Origin: JAZKAR01 sp040389065
GTDB taxonomy: Bacteria > Pseudomonadota > Gammaproteobacteria > Burkholderiales > Casimicrobiaceae
Assembly (NCBI GenBank): GCA_040389065.1
Contig: JAZKAR010000007.1
Coordinates: forward strand, 1 to 54,060
DNA length: 54,060 nt
Reading direction: 5' to 3'
Shown here: in pieces, positions 8,012 through 16,189 of the stretch
How the letters are laid out: every line of letters begins with the position of its first letter
Numbering within the stretch: the stretch's first letter is position 1
Position numbers and translations under genes: made by a program
The notes under the pieces: generated by a model
The model's database searches: none
Seen by the model: the letters and a program-made list of their open reading frames with translations, nothing else
What the model was told of the DNA's origin: nothing

Positions 8012-9160
8012 CTAAAATGGCATCCATTGTAGATTGAACACACGCTCAATAAACCAAGCCCCTGCAATGAATGTAATGAGTACTGAGCCTGCGCGTAAGC
8101 CTATATTAAGATACGCCCATTGCTTACGCAGAGAAAATGCAAGTGGCAGCATGAGTAAAACAATAACAAGTTGCCCGATTTCAACCCCTACGTTGAACCC
8201 TAGTACCGAACGCAATAATGAAGAAGGGGGCAGCTCTAATTCAAGTAAATTGCTAGCGAATCCAAACCCATGAATTAAGCCAAAGATAAATGTCATTACC
8301 CAGCGTTTACGATGCACAATAGGATAAAGATTATTCAGCGCTGCTGCCATGACTGAAAGCGCAATGACTGATTCAACCCAGCGTGAAGGTAAATTTACAA
8401 GCTTAAATGTGGCGAGTGATAGCGTTATCGAATGTGATAAGGTGAAGGCAGTAATAATTCCAACCGCGTCTTTGATAACAGATTTTAAACTCTCTGCTGG
8501 GTACCACTTATGATGACGGCTGACCATAACAGCGGGCAGCAATAATGAAACTATAAATAAAATATGATCAAATCCTTGCCATATATGCCATATTCCTTCC
8601 TGAACAAAATTTAGCCATTGCTTCCAAGCATGAGGTGTGTTCATCAATAAATGAGCACTATTTTGATCAGCACTTAATACCGTGGTATCAGTAAAATCAT
8701 TATGCTGAAATACAAGAATGTTTTTATGCAAATGATCGATATCAAAAAATAATCGATAATGAACAGAATAAGCCGCGGCAGAAACAGGGCAATGGGTATT
8801 CAAATTTAATACTGCATAGCTGCCATCAACATGATGATCAACCATAAGCGCATTTAATGTTGGATGACAGGTTTGCTGATCGGCTTTGATTGATATTCTT
8901 GATAAAGCGTAACTTGTAATGGCGGTTTGCGCATTGCGAAGCTCTTTCCAGGTAATTTGATCATTCCCATCGCGATCTAAACCAATGGCAAAATCTAAAT
9001 CTCGTAAAGCGATATCAAGTTGAGCGGTAGCAGAAGATTGATCTTTATGGGCTGTCAGTATAAGAAAGCTATCGCTGGGTTTATGTGCATAAGCAGTGCT
9101 AGCAAGCACTATCTGTAAGCCTATAACTACATAAAGTGCATAGTTGATAAGAGTTCTCAT
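8012..9160 (-). CDS. HupE/UreJ-family membrane protein with N-terminal EF-hand-like loop
   Basis: The 382-residue product has a signal peptide, then HKPSDSFL typical of this family, then a soluble domain of about 160 residues. A textbook EF-hand loop lies at 62-73 (DRDGNDQITWKE; acidic or Asn ligands at loop positions 1, 3, 5 and 12). The C-terminal half, from GFDHILFIVSLLLP onward, has about six membrane helices matching the HupE/UreJ_2 domain, including FGLIHGFGFA. HupE/UreJ proteins are proposed metal (nickel) permeases, but this longer secreted-domain form is uncharacterised. Its ATG overlaps the stop of the TPR gene (ATGA) and has a good AGGAG site. No hydrogenase or urease genes are in the window, so the substrate is open. 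Confidence 0.85.
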   Translation of the reverse strand: MRTLINYALYVVIGLQIVLASTAYAHKPSDSFLILTAHKDQSSATAQLDIALRDLDFAIGLDRDGNDQITWKELRNAQTAITSYALSRISIKADQQTCHPTLNALMVDHHVDGSYAVLNLNTHCPVSAAAYSVHYRLFFDIDHLHKNILVFQHNDFTDTTVLSADQNSAHLLMNTPHAWKQWLNFVQEGIWHIWQGFDHILFIVSLLLPAVMVSRHHKWYPAESLKSVIKDAVGIITAFTLSHSITLSLATFKLVNLPSRWVESVIALSVMAAALNNLYPIVHRKRWVMTFIFGLIHGFGFASNLLELELPPSSLLRSVLGFNVGVEIGQLVIVLLMLPLAFSLRKQWAYLNIGLRAGSVLITFIAGAWFIERVFNLQWMPF

Positions 9161-10356
9161 GATGCTGCTCCTATCATGCGCTCAATCTCAGCGGCTTGCT
9201 GTAATAAATTCTTATCTTGAAAATGTGAGTCTTTCAGCCATTGCAAAACAGGCTGGGCTGTAAGAGGTTTACCAGCTTTTAGCGCAGCTTCTAACAGTAG
9301 TTGAGCATCAGCAGGTTCGCGTTGAATAAGCCAATTGGCTTGGGCCAGTGCAAGTGCTTCTTGAGGCTGTTGTAGTACGCTAAGTGTAAATCTAGATTCT
9401 TCACGTTGGTGAACATGATCTCCTCGCAATCGCGCAGCGGCAAAACGATCTTTTAATAAAGTACGATGCGTAGTAGCGGTAGGCAAGTTTAGTGCTTCTT
9501 CGGCAATGACCACACGTAATACCATACCATCATCATGATTATCGTTTGTTCCTAGAGCAATGACGTCTTCAAAGCGTTGTTGCGAGAGAAGCCAATCGGC
9601 ATAAGCAGCTTTTGCTTCAGGGGCGAGGGGTATTTGTTCTAAAAGAAGCTTTTTAAAATGAATATCTACCTCAGCAGTGCGGCCTGCGCGCTGCGCTAAT
9701 TCAATGGTTGTTAAACGCATCCATACTTGTATCTCAAGAGATAAACCAGAGTTTTTTAAATTTAGCAGGGTAGACATACGTTGCAAAGCACTCTCTGCCT
9801 TACCGGTTAAGCCATCGATTTGAGCGGTGCACGTCATTCCAATCATTAATGTAGAAAGAGTGTACAAATGCTGGCAGGTTTTTCGAGCATTTTCATAATC
9901 GGCTCTTACTTGCTGAATGGTAGCTTGCGTTAATAACGCTTCTGACTGAGCGGGGTCTTCTTGAAGTATTTTTTTAAGTTCTAATAGGGCAGGTTCAAAA
10001 TGATGATTTCGCTGTAATAATATTGCGCGAAGTAACCGAATGGTGGTTGGAACACGTGTTAAAGCTGCCCAAGGTTCTAATAATGCTTCGGCATAGCCTA
10101 AATATCGCGGGTCAGCTAATTGGCGTGATTGTGCAATATATAACCGTGCTAAAGTATTTACTGTATAAATATTTCTGGGATCGGCTCGCCATGCTTGACG
10201 AGCGCGTGATAATACGTGCCGTTGAGACGTAGAAATAAGCTTAGCAGGGAGTATTTCTAATACTTGCTCATCATGGGTAGGAATAAAAGGTTTTGCGATA
10301 CTGGCAGTGCTGCTTAAGCATACTATTAATAAGAATCGGTATAGCATCTGTTTCAT
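9157..10356 (-). CDS. Secreted TPR-repeat protein of the DUF4331/HupE operon
   Basis: The 399-residue product has a short signal peptide (LLIVCLSSTASIA) and a mature part made of helical tetratricopeptide-like repeats. Examples are the segments around DPRNIYTVNTLARLYIAQ, EPALLELKKILQEDPAQSEALL and RAGRTAEVDIHFKKLL. TPR proteins are protein-binding scaffolds, so this one may link partners in the periplasm. It overlaps the HupE-like gene by 4 bp. It sits downstream of the DUF4331 gene and small lipoprotein gene, an order I associate with this gene set in other bacteria. No enzymatic role is indicated. Confidence 0.75.
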   Translation of the reverse strand: MKQMLYRFLLIVCLSSTASIAKPFIPTHDEQVLEILPAKLISTSQRHVLSRARQAWRADPRNIYTVNTLARLYIAQSRQLADPRYLGYAEALLEPWAALTRVPTTIRLLRAILLQRNHHFEPALLELKKILQEDPAQSEALLTQATIQQVRADYENARKTCQHLYTLSTLMIGMTCTAQIDGLTGKAESALQRMSTLLNLKNSGLSLEIQVWMRLTTIELAQRAGRTAEVDIHFKKLLLEQIPLAPEAKAAYADWLLSQQRFEDVIALGTNDNHDDGMVLRVVIAEEALNLPTATTHRTLLKDRFAAARLRGDHVHQREESRFTLSVLQQPQEALALAQANWLIQREPADAQLLLEAALKAGKPLTAQPVLQWLKDSHFQDKNLLQQAAEIERMIGAAS

Positions 10357-10398
10357 AGCATCTTCATTAAAAGGGGGTAGATAAACTAGAAACTCTAA

Positions 10399-10436
10399 GA
10401 AGGGCTAATGCCAATGCTAAAGCAAACGAGCCCTTC
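10399..10436 (-). terminator. Weak hairpin between lipoprotein and TPR genes
   Basis: An 8-bp perfect stem (GAAGGGCT / AGCCCTTC) encloses a 22-base loop in the 102-bp gap between the lipoprotein and TPR genes. No strong T-run follows on the minus strand, so it may be an attenuator, an RNA-processing hairpin or nothing functional. Confidence 0.35.
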
Positions 10437-10458
10437 AAGTCCTTCTATGCTGTACTCG

Positions 10459-10695
10459 CTAAGGTATTGCTATCTGAGCAGGTTCTCTTGTTTCACTTTC
10501 TGTTAATGCAATAGAGTCAATCGCTACAGGTTCTGAAGTTTCAGAAGATTGCAAAGCAATCGCGTCTGTTTGTAATGTAAAAGAATCAGCATTAGTTCCA
10601 TTACTAATACTAGTATTGGAGCTTGAAGAATCATTATTACATCCCCCCACCAGAAGAGAGAACCCTAACATGCCGATAGAAAATATTTTTTTCAT
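10459..10695 (-). CDS. Small Ser/Thr-rich lipoprotein
   Basis: The 78-residue product has a lipoprotein signal peptide with lipobox LLVGGC. A low-complexity mature region rich in Ser, Thr, Asn and Glu follows (starting CNNDSSSSNTS), with a near-repeat (SSETSEPVAIDSIAL, then TESETREPAQIAI). A strong AGGAG site precedes the ATG, 11 bp after the DUF4331 gene, so they are co-transcribed. No domain is recognised. It is probably a membrane-tethered, largely unfolded accessory of the DUF4331 system. Confidence 0.65.
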   Translation of the reverse strand: MKKIFSIGMLGFSLLVGGCNNDSSSSNTSISNGTNADSFTLQTDAIALQSSETSEPVAIDSIALTESETREPAQIAIP

Positions 10696-10706
10696 AATAC
10701 GGCTCC

Positions 10707-12227
10707 TTAGTGGCTAGCGCCAGCAACAGGGGTTTTCAAATAAGGAAAAGCGGCATCGAAAGAAGAGTCATCAATATAGGCGCCATCTGTAAAGTCTAGA
10801 TCGCCTGATGCTGCATCAGTAGGTATGCAACCAATACTCAATTTACATAAACGCCCCATTGCTACTCGTAACGCAATATCAACTACGTCATCGCCAGGGC
10901 GTCTTCCATTAGGAAATCCTGCATTATCACCAGCAATAACACCTAAGCGTTTTTGTGTGCCTTTAGCGACTGGTGCTATGCTGGTATTGAGCCGAAGCAC
11001 TTCAGAGGCTACACCATTAGCTGGCTTATTAAGCCCTGTTACTCCTGTTAGAAACGCAGCCACTAAGTCATTACGTGGAAAATTAGCAGGTGCTTTTACG
11101 CCTGCGCTGCTAAATAAAGATTCTATCAGTGTAGGTAAAGTAGGGTTGGTAACATAGGTTAAGAACTGTATGTCGTTGATAGGTTTGCTAGCATTAAATT
11201 TATCTTTATCTTTAAGCCCGATAATCACCTCATTCACTAAAGGCATTCCTAAGCGTGACACTTGCACCCATGCGCCTCCTTCTTTTGCGGCTGAAGTAGT
11301 ATTACTCGCAGGTACCGAATTGAGTAACCGCCCCTGACGCAAACTTGCCGTTGTCCAACCGCCAATAATGGGTTCACTGCCATTGGTTAGGCAGGCAATA
11401 GGCACTTCCATTTCAATAGAGGTCACATTTTTAGTTTTTAGTGCATCGAGATTTTTGTTTTCAGCTTGCGGATCAAACGCTGTTGCAGGTGCAACAATAT
11501 TAACCAAATCGAAAATTTCACCAAGATTAACAGCAAAAGGATCTTTACGTTGCCCTACAAACACACGGCCAGGGGTACTGCACCCCGGAATGTTAATGTT
11601 GTAAATATGTTGAGCAGCATAGGTAGCGTAATTCGGTAACGATTTTGTTCCTATATAATCAACAGGTTTATTAAACGTTGCGGTGTTATCTGCTGCGTTA
11701 GTAATGGCAGTGGCAGCGCCTGCGCCTGCGCGCCTATCACCCTTTACTTGGGTAATGGTATAGGTTTCCTGAACATTCAGTGTTCCATCTTTAGCGTTAT
11801 TGATAGCACCAATATTTTTTAATGGTACCGATACATTTTTACCGCCTACCGAAACGGTTAAATCTTGCAGCGTATTTTTAAATCTAAATTGATAGGTAAT
11901 ATGCTCTTTTGCATCACCAATATTATCAATATGAATCTCATATAATGCATTAGGATCCATTGAAAAATAATTAGGGCCGCCATAAGCATCTTGTAAAGGT
12001 ACGTAATCTGCTACGAGGGTTACAAAGTTTTCACGACCAGCCTCATAACTGCGAAACATATAAAAGTCAGCACCATCTACCTTAGGATGCTGCGTAATAA
12101 ATGGCGCCTCGCGATGGCTTGAGGCATAAACTGCTGCTGGTATAGCTGCCATTAAGCCTAGGCCGACAGGTAAGAGCGGCATGAGTGCAAAAATACCTTG
12201 TTTGGATCGGCTCGTTTTTTTATGCAT
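10707..12227 (-). CDS. DUF4331 family secreted protein
   Basis: The 506-residue product has a signal peptide and then the DUF4331 signatures SSHREAPFI and DGADFYMFRSYE near the mature N-terminus, with YVPLQDAYGGPNYFSMDPNALYEIHIDN following. The C-terminus has GRRPGDDVVDIALRV, also typical. The family is of unknown function. The conserved Asp/Asn-rich turns suggest calcium binding, which would fit the EF-hand-like loop of the HupE-like partner. It is the first gene of the operon and has a GGAGA site at the ATG. The divergent GNAT gene begins 186 bp away, and an ECF sigma / anti-sigma pair lies beyond it. This is the probable main target of that pair (inference). Confidence 0.9.
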   Translation of the reverse strand: MHKKTSRSKQGIFALMPLLPVGLGLMAAIPAAVYASSHREAPFITQHPKVDGADFYMFRSYEAGRENFVTLVADYVPLQDAYGGPNYFSMDPNALYEIHIDNIGDAKEHITYQFRFKNTLQDLTVSVGGKNVSVPLKNIGAINNAKDGTLNVQETYTITQVKGDRRAGAGAATAITNAADNTATFNKPVDYIGTKSLPNYATYAAQHIYNINIPGCSTPGRVFVGQRKDPFAVNLGEIFDLVNIVAPATAFDPQAENKNLDALKTKNVTSIEMEVPIACLTNGSEPIIGGWTTASLRQGRLLNSVPASNTTSAAKEGGAWVQVSRLGMPLVNEVIIGLKDKDKFNASKPINDIQFLTYVTNPTLPTLIESLFSSAGVKAPANFPRNDLVAAFLTGVTGLNKPANGVASEVLRLNTSIAPVAKGTQKRLGVIAGDNAGFPNGRRPGDDVVDIALRVAMGRLCKLSIGCIPTDAASGDLDFTDGAYIDDSSFDAAFPYLKTPVAGASH

Positions 12228-12412
12228 TGTTATGTCTCCAGGATTAAAAGAAAAAGTTCTAAAAGTTCTAGGCTTGAAGAAGCCCTGCCAGCTTTACTTA
12301 GATACGAACTCAAACCTAAAGTGGATGCAAAAAATGAAAATTTTTTAATAAGTTGATATAGGTAGATATTAAAATAGCAGTGAGTGGGTATTTTTAAACC
12401 AAGGAGGGTGAT

Positions 12413-12859
12413 ATGATCCGGCGTGCCGAGGTAAGCGATGAACCAAACATCAGAAAATGCGCTGAACAGGCATATGACCGTTATGTGCCGTTGATGGGAC
12501 AAAAACCTGCGCCCATGGTCGCTGATTATGCCACTCAAATTGCTGAGGGAAAGGTATACATTGCAACCGATGAGCAGAGTAATTTTCAAGGCTTTATCGT
12601 ATTTTATGCTGAAGAGGCTCACATTCTGCTAGAAAATGTAGCTGTTCTTCCTAGCGCCGCTGGGCGCGGTGTAGGGAAAGCCTTAATAAACTTTTGCGAG
12701 CAGGCTGGGCGACAATTAGGGTTGAGCGCAGTACACCTTTATACCAATGAGAAAATGGTTGAAAATCTCTCCATCTATCCAAAGCTTGGTTATAGTGAAG
12801 TGGCGCGTCGTACTGAAGATGGATTCAATCGCATTTATTTTGAAAAGACGCTTAGTTAG
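12413..12859 (+). CDS. GNAT-family N-acetyltransferase
   Basis: The 148-residue product covers one complete GNAT fold. An N-terminal strand-helix (MIRRAEVSDEPNIRKCAEQAY) is followed by the acetyl-CoA pyrophosphate-binding motif in LPSAAGRGVGKALI (about residues 79-92), then HLYTNEKMVENLSIYPKLGY typical of motif B. These enzymes transfer acetyl from acetyl-CoA to an amine; the acceptor is unknown. A very strong AAGGAGG site sits 8 bp before the ATG. The gene is divergent from the DUF4331 operon and on the same strand as the sigma factor genes, from which it is separated by two palindromes. Confidence 0.85.
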   Translation: MIRRAEVSDEPNIRKCAEQAYDRYVPLMGQKPAPMVADYATQIAEGKVYIATDEQSNFQGFIVFYAEEAHILLENVAVLPSAAGRGVGKALINFCEQAGRQLGLSAVHLYTNEKMVENLSIYPKLGYSEVARRTEDGFNRIYFEKTLS

Positions 12860-12934
12860 CAGCAGTTTTGTTCGCCTTCTTCTAAGGTAATTTAGCTAAA
12901 ATTAGTGCATCGATTCAACACTAATGATAGATGT

Positions 12935-12987
12935 CTTAAGCTAGGGATAATCCTTGCTTAAGTGATCCACACGCATTATTGATCACT
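12935..12987. promoter_or_regulatory. Two adjacent palindromes upstream of the ECF sigma gene
   Basis: Bases 12935-12962 form a 28-base near-palindrome (outer arms CTTAAGC / GCTTAAG, inner arms AGGGAT / ATCCTT). Immediately after, AGTGATC (12961-12967) and GATCACT (12981-12987) form a second inverted repeat. They fill the gap between the GNAT gene and the sigma gene and end 39 bp before its ATG. They could be a terminator-like hairpin for the GNAT gene, or operators controlling the sigma/anti-sigma pair. Confidence 0.45.
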
Positions 12988-13026
12988 ACTTAGTTTCTTA
13001 TTTTCATATCTCAAGGCACTCTACTC

Positions 13027-13572
13027 ATGAGTAATGATCAACTGGTACAGTTGCTTGCACAAACTGCATTAAAAAACCAAGTAGCTTTTTCCGAGCTTTA
13101 TCAGCATACATCCTCAAAACTTTACTCTATCGCATTGCGCCATCTCAAGCGTACGGATTGGGCAGAAGAAGTGCTTCAAGAGTGTTTTGTCAGTATTTGG
13201 CATCGAGCGATTGATTATCGATCAGGCAGTAGTGCACCACTTACCTGGATGTCTGCCATTGTCAAGAATCGTTCGATTGATTGGTTAAGACGCCCTCACT
13301 ATGAAGAGCCTGATGTTGATGGAACATTAACGGAGGCCTTAGCCGATGATGCATTAGGGCCGCTTGATCAATTAGTTCAAACTGGAGAAACCGCAGCGAT
13401 TGTGCGCTGCTTGCAAGAACTAGAAACCAAACAAAAACAGTTAATCAATTTTGCGTTTTTTGACGGTTTAAGCCATAGCGATTTAGCAAAAAGCCTAAAA
13501 ATACCCTTAGGAACAGTAAAAAGTGCCATTCGTCGTGGTCTTATACAATTAAAAGGGTGTTTATCATTATGA
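13027..13572 (+). CDS. ECF-type RNA polymerase sigma factor
   Basis: The 181-residue product is a two-domain group 4 sigma factor. Region 2 spans about residues 17-90 (AFSELYQHTSSKLYSIALRH, then WAEEVLQECFVSIW and SAIVKNRSIDWLRR). Region 4 spans about 120-178 (LQELETKQKQLINFAFFDG, then SHSDLAKSLKIPLGTVKSAIRRGL, the -35-recognition helix-turn-helix). It directs RNA polymerase to a small regulon and is held inactive by the anti-sigma encoded next. The stop codon overlaps that gene's start (ATGA), the usual coupling. Its likely targets are the nearby DUF4331 operon and itself; no matching promoter consensus was verified. Confidence 0.92.
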   Translation: MSNDQLVQLLAQTALKNQVAFSELYQHTSSKLYSIALRHLKRTDWAEEVLQECFVSIWHRAIDYRSGSSAPLTWMSAIVKNRSIDWLRRPHYEEPDVDGTLTEALADDALGPLDQLVQTGETAAIVRCLQELETKQKQLINFAFFDGLSHSDLAKSLKIPLGTVKSAIRRGLIQLKGCLSL

Positions 13573-14312
13573 ATTATCAGAAAAACACAGAACTAATTGA
13601 TAAGCTCGCTGCCGAATACGTGTTAGGTACTCTTCGCCATGGGGCGCGTAAACGCTTTGAACATTGGATGACACTAGATGAAAATATTCGTGTGTCAGTA
13701 TATCAGTGGCAAAATAAATTGTACCCCCTTATAGATTATATTCCACTCGTTACTCCGCCAGCTAGAGTATGGCAAAGCATTGAAGCGCGTTTATTTAAGC
13801 CAGCGCATTCAACTTCTCAGGGGTGGTGGAATACGCTAAGTCTATGGCGCTATTTAAGCGGGTTAAGTTTAGCTGCTAGTGCTCTACTGGGTCTTTATAT
13901 CGCCAAACAACCCGGCCTACCATTACAATCGTTTACTTCTGGCCAGTATATTTCTGTATTAAGCACCGCTCAGCATGAGCCTTCCATTATTATTGATTAT
14001 GATGAATTAAGGCAGCAGTTACAGTTAACCCAACTGCATCTTAATGCGGTTCCGCCGCAAAAAACGTTGGAGTTATGGTCTATCTCTGAACAAGGAACTC
14101 CTGTTTCCCTCGGCGTTCTCAAAAATCAAAAAGCTATGGTCATTGCATTACATAGAACACAAGTTGAGTTATTGAAACAGACTAAAGCTATTGCTATAAG
14201 TTTAGAGCCTTTAGGGGGTTCGCCTACAGGGCTACCGACAGGGCCTGTTCTTCATAGTGGTAAGTTACTAAGTAAAATAAGTGCGCCTGCCTCAATAAAA
14301 AACATAAGTTAA
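13569..14312 (+). CDS. RskA-type anti-sigma factor (membrane)
   Basis: The 247-residue product has an N-terminal cytoplasmic anti-sigma domain (LAAEYVLGTLRHGARKRFE). One transmembrane segment lies near residues 95-115 (LSGLSLAASALLGLYIA), followed by an extracytoplasmic RskA-like domain (LWSISEQGTPVSLGVL, then IAISLEPLGGSPTGLPTGPV). That C-terminal LEP.GGSPTG.PTGPV signature is typical of the family. It sequesters the sigma factor at the inner membrane until a periplasmic signal triggers proteolysis. The start at 13569 is set by the ATGA overlap with the sigma gene; an alternative four codons upstream has no ribosome-binding site. Confidence 0.88.
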   Translation: MNYQKNTELIDKLAAEYVLGTLRHGARKRFEHWMTLDENIRVSVYQWQNKLYPLIDYIPLVTPPARVWQSIEARLFKPAHSTSQGWWNTLSLWRYLSGLSLAASALLGLYIAKQPGLPLQSFTSGQYISVLSTAQHEPSIIIDYDELRQQLQLTQLHLNAVPPQKTLELWSISEQGTPVSLGVLKNQKAMVIALHRTQVELLKQTKAIAISLEPLGGSPTGLPTGPVLHSGKLLSKISAPASIKNIS

Positions 14313-14401
14313 TTTATTGTAAGTTAGTTGTTTCTTGAGACGCTACAAAAACACAGCTAGGGGATTACGTTATAAATAATTTTTAGTGGTTATGAAATCA
14401 G

Positions 14402-14439
14402 GAAGGAAGAATTTATTATTAATATTAAATTCTTCCTTC
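14402..14439. terminator. Hairpin between convergent anti-sigma and lipoprotein genes
   Basis: A 14-bp perfect stem (left arm 14402-14415, right arm 14426-14439, ten-base loop) lies in the convergent gap and overlaps the last codons of the minus-strand gene. Flanking T-runs are short on both strands, so termination strength is uncertain, but position and symmetry fit a shared bidirectional terminator. Confidence 0.55.
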
Positions 14440-14835
14440 ACTTATTTTGCTATTAAAATCTAACAGAGCATCTTGTGCATTAGGGTTGCAACCCTTAAGA
14501 TTGGCACATGTTATTTCTGCAAAAAGTTGATATTTATTATCGCCTAAAGGCATTTTTGTAACGCGTATAGAGAGATTTTTATCTTTTGAGGAATCTGTTT
14601 CAATGAGTGTGTCGGTTGCTTTTTCTATTGGATACCCTGCATTTCGAGACACCCATATTTTTGCCTCATTCCATTTTTTATTGCAATCTTCATCATTATT
14701 ACAAATAGGCATACTTACTTGAGATTTGGCTTTTTTTACTTCATCAAAAGGCGCTGGTTGAGTAGAACATCCAACCAAAAAAGAAGCGATGGCTAAACTA
14801 AGTAAGCCCATTATTTGTTGAGATTTTATTATCAT
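14425..14835 (-). CDS. Hypothetical lipoprotein
   Basis: The 136-residue product has a lipoprotein signal peptide with lipobox LVGC (about residues 20-23, after MGLLSLAIASF). The mature domain contains two cysteine pairs (ICNNDEDCNKKW and ITCANLKGCNPNAQ) that could form disulfides. No family was recognised. An AGGAAA site precedes the ATG. It begins a run of small minus-strand genes and is separated from the next upstream one (csbD-like) by a strong terminator, so it has its own promoter. Confidence 0.65.
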   Translation of the reverse strand: MIIKSQQIMGLLSLAIASFLVGCSTQPAPFDEVKKAKSQVSMPICNNDEDCNKKWNEAKIWVSRNAGYPIEKATDTLIETDSSKDKNLSIRVTKMPLGDNKYQLFAEITCANLKGCNPNAQDALLDFNSKISEGRI

Positions 14836-14987
14836 GGTGTTTCCTTTTTAGTTAATAATGTAATTTTAATTATTATATTGATTAAGACAAAACCTTTATT
14901 TATTTCTATTTACTTAGTGTCATAAGGTAACACGTTAAGAGAAATTTTGGGGTTTAAAAAATATTAAAGCAGTTAAGAGCGCAATTT

Positions 14988-15057
14988 AAAAAAAGAGAGC
15001 TACCTTATTTTTTGTTAAAAGAAAATTAAATTCCTTAATAACAAAAAGGTAGCTCTC
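14988..15057 (-). terminator. Strong Rho-independent terminator of the csbD-like gene
   Basis: Arms at 14995-15006 and 15046-15057 (GAGAGCTACCTT / AAGGTAGCTCTC) are perfectly complementary. An additional inner pairing of GTTA with TAAC extends the hairpin. On the minus strand the stem is followed by a seven-T run (14988-14994). It starts about 57 bp beyond the csbD-like stop codon. Confidence 0.85.
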
Positions 15058-15113
15058 ATTTTTGAGTGTAATTTCAAACATTGAATGTTGATAATTACAC
15101 TGGGTAACTAAGA

Positions 15114-15302
15114 TTAATCAATATCTTTAAGGGCGTTTTCAGTAGATTCTTTTAGGTTGCCATACCCTTTTTGTAGTTTGCCTTCGACTTGTTTATCTTG
15201 GCCTTTAATTTGTTGCTCTCTGCTACCAACTAATTTACCAGCTTGTTCTTGAACATTACCCATTGCATCTTTAATAGAACCTGCTACTTGATCTTTGTTC
15301 AT
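15114..15302 (-). CDS. CsbD family stress protein
   Basis: The 62-residue hydrophilic product matches the CsbD-like family end to end: MNKDQVAGSIKDAMGNVQEQAGKLVG, then QQIKGQDKQVEGKLQKGYGNLKE. Members are small, disordered or helical cytoplasmic proteins induced by general stress; their molecular role is unknown. A consensus AGGAG site precedes the ATG. About 190 bp upstream lies the promoter at 15490-15539, which carries the paired TTACC boxes shared with two other small genes here. A strong terminator follows, so it is monocistronic. Confidence 0.92.
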   Translation of the reverse strand: MNKDQVAGSIKDAMGNVQEQAGKLVGSREQQIKGQDKQVEGKLQKGYGNLKESTENALKDID

Positions 15303-15489
15303 GGTAATCTCCTGGCATTGATGAACGGTACAGATTCATAAACATGATAAGAATTAAGTTTTTAAACTTCTTAAGAACTTTACCAAGTATTAACACAACT
15401 ACTTTTTAACGTTCTTCAAGAAAGTAAAATATAGTTAAGTGTTACAAATGGCATAAAGTAACATAAAGTTTTTCTTATCACCTGCTTCT

Positions 15490-15539
15490 ATTTTTACCGA
15501 TTTTTAAGATTTTGTCAATATTATTGGTAAAAACGGTAA
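15490..15539 (-). promoter_or_regulatory. Promoter of csbD-like gene with paired TTACC boxes
   Basis: Read on the minus strand, two TTACC boxes (15535-15539 and 15526-15530) are spaced 9 bp start to start. A 7-bp gap leads to TTGACA (15513-15518). The -10 region 16-17 bp further on is A-rich and overlaps another GGTAA. The same boxes, with the same 9-bp period and nearly the same distance to TTGACA, occur at 26184-26212 and 47304-47330. Confidence 0.6.
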
Positions 15540-15562
15540 TTTTTGAAATGGATTTATAATGT

Positions 15563-15985
15563 TTAGGATAGTATTTCAATCGTTAAGGGTGTGTAATAAT
15601 GTACAAACAAAAATGGAGATTGTCGAACAGTTGCCATCACGTTTTGTATTTCTGAGTCTTTAGGCTCATAAATCAAAAGAAAGGTTGCACCTTGTTGTGC
15701 GGCTTCTAAGTGAATTTCAACGGCATCATAACTCCATCCTAATCGTTCCAGGAATCCTGCATTTTCTTCAAGATCACGTTTAGCACGTGCAATCACTTTA
15801 TCGCTTTCAAAAACACAGCAATTTTTTTCGTTATACCCTTTTGCAAGCAATGTTTCATGTGTAGTTTTAGCGTCTTGCTCATTAGGAAATGCCACCCATA
15901 AACAATGCGTAGGGTAAAAAAAAGTTCCTAAATCCGTTGCAGACGAGTGTTGGGTTATGTCGGATTCTGATGTATGAATATCCAT
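15563..15985 (-). CDS. Hypothetical protein, possible stress-response adaptor
   Basis: The 140-residue product has no signal peptide. The core (PTHCLWVAFPNEQDAKTTHETLLAKGY) resembles an alternating strand-helix alpha/beta fold like that of small 'general stress' proteins. It is followed by ENAGFLERLGWSYDAVEIHLEAAQQGATFLLIY, then VMATVRQSPFLFVHYY. I recognise similar hypothetical proteins but no assigned function. It has an AGGA site. It lies 204 bp downstream of the kinase operon end and upstream of the csbD-like promoter. Confidence 0.65.
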   Translation of the reverse strand: MDIHTSESDITQHSSATDLGTFFYPTHCLWVAFPNEQDAKTTHETLLAKGYNEKNCCVFESDKVIARAKRDLEENAGFLERLGWSYDAVEIHLEAAQQGATFLLIYEPKDSEIQNVMATVRQSPFLFVHYYTPLTIEILS

Positions 15986-16189
15986 AAATTATCCTTTTAA
16001 AATGCAAATGATTAAAAATAACAAAAAAAACTTATGCAGCCGAAGCTTATTTAAGTAAAAGCAACAAACACGAGGCAAGGCAAGCTGCCAACATGCTAGG
16101 CTTGCTCCTTAATTTTCAAAAGGTTAAAAGCAAGGCGCTTTTCAAGAAATCATGATTGATAAAATATGCTCGAATAAACACACGTAAAT

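Noticed and set aside
12230..12622. Minus-strand reading frame of 130 codons
   Set aside because: It overlaps the well-supported GNAT gene antisense and has no ribosome-binding site or recognisable protein features.
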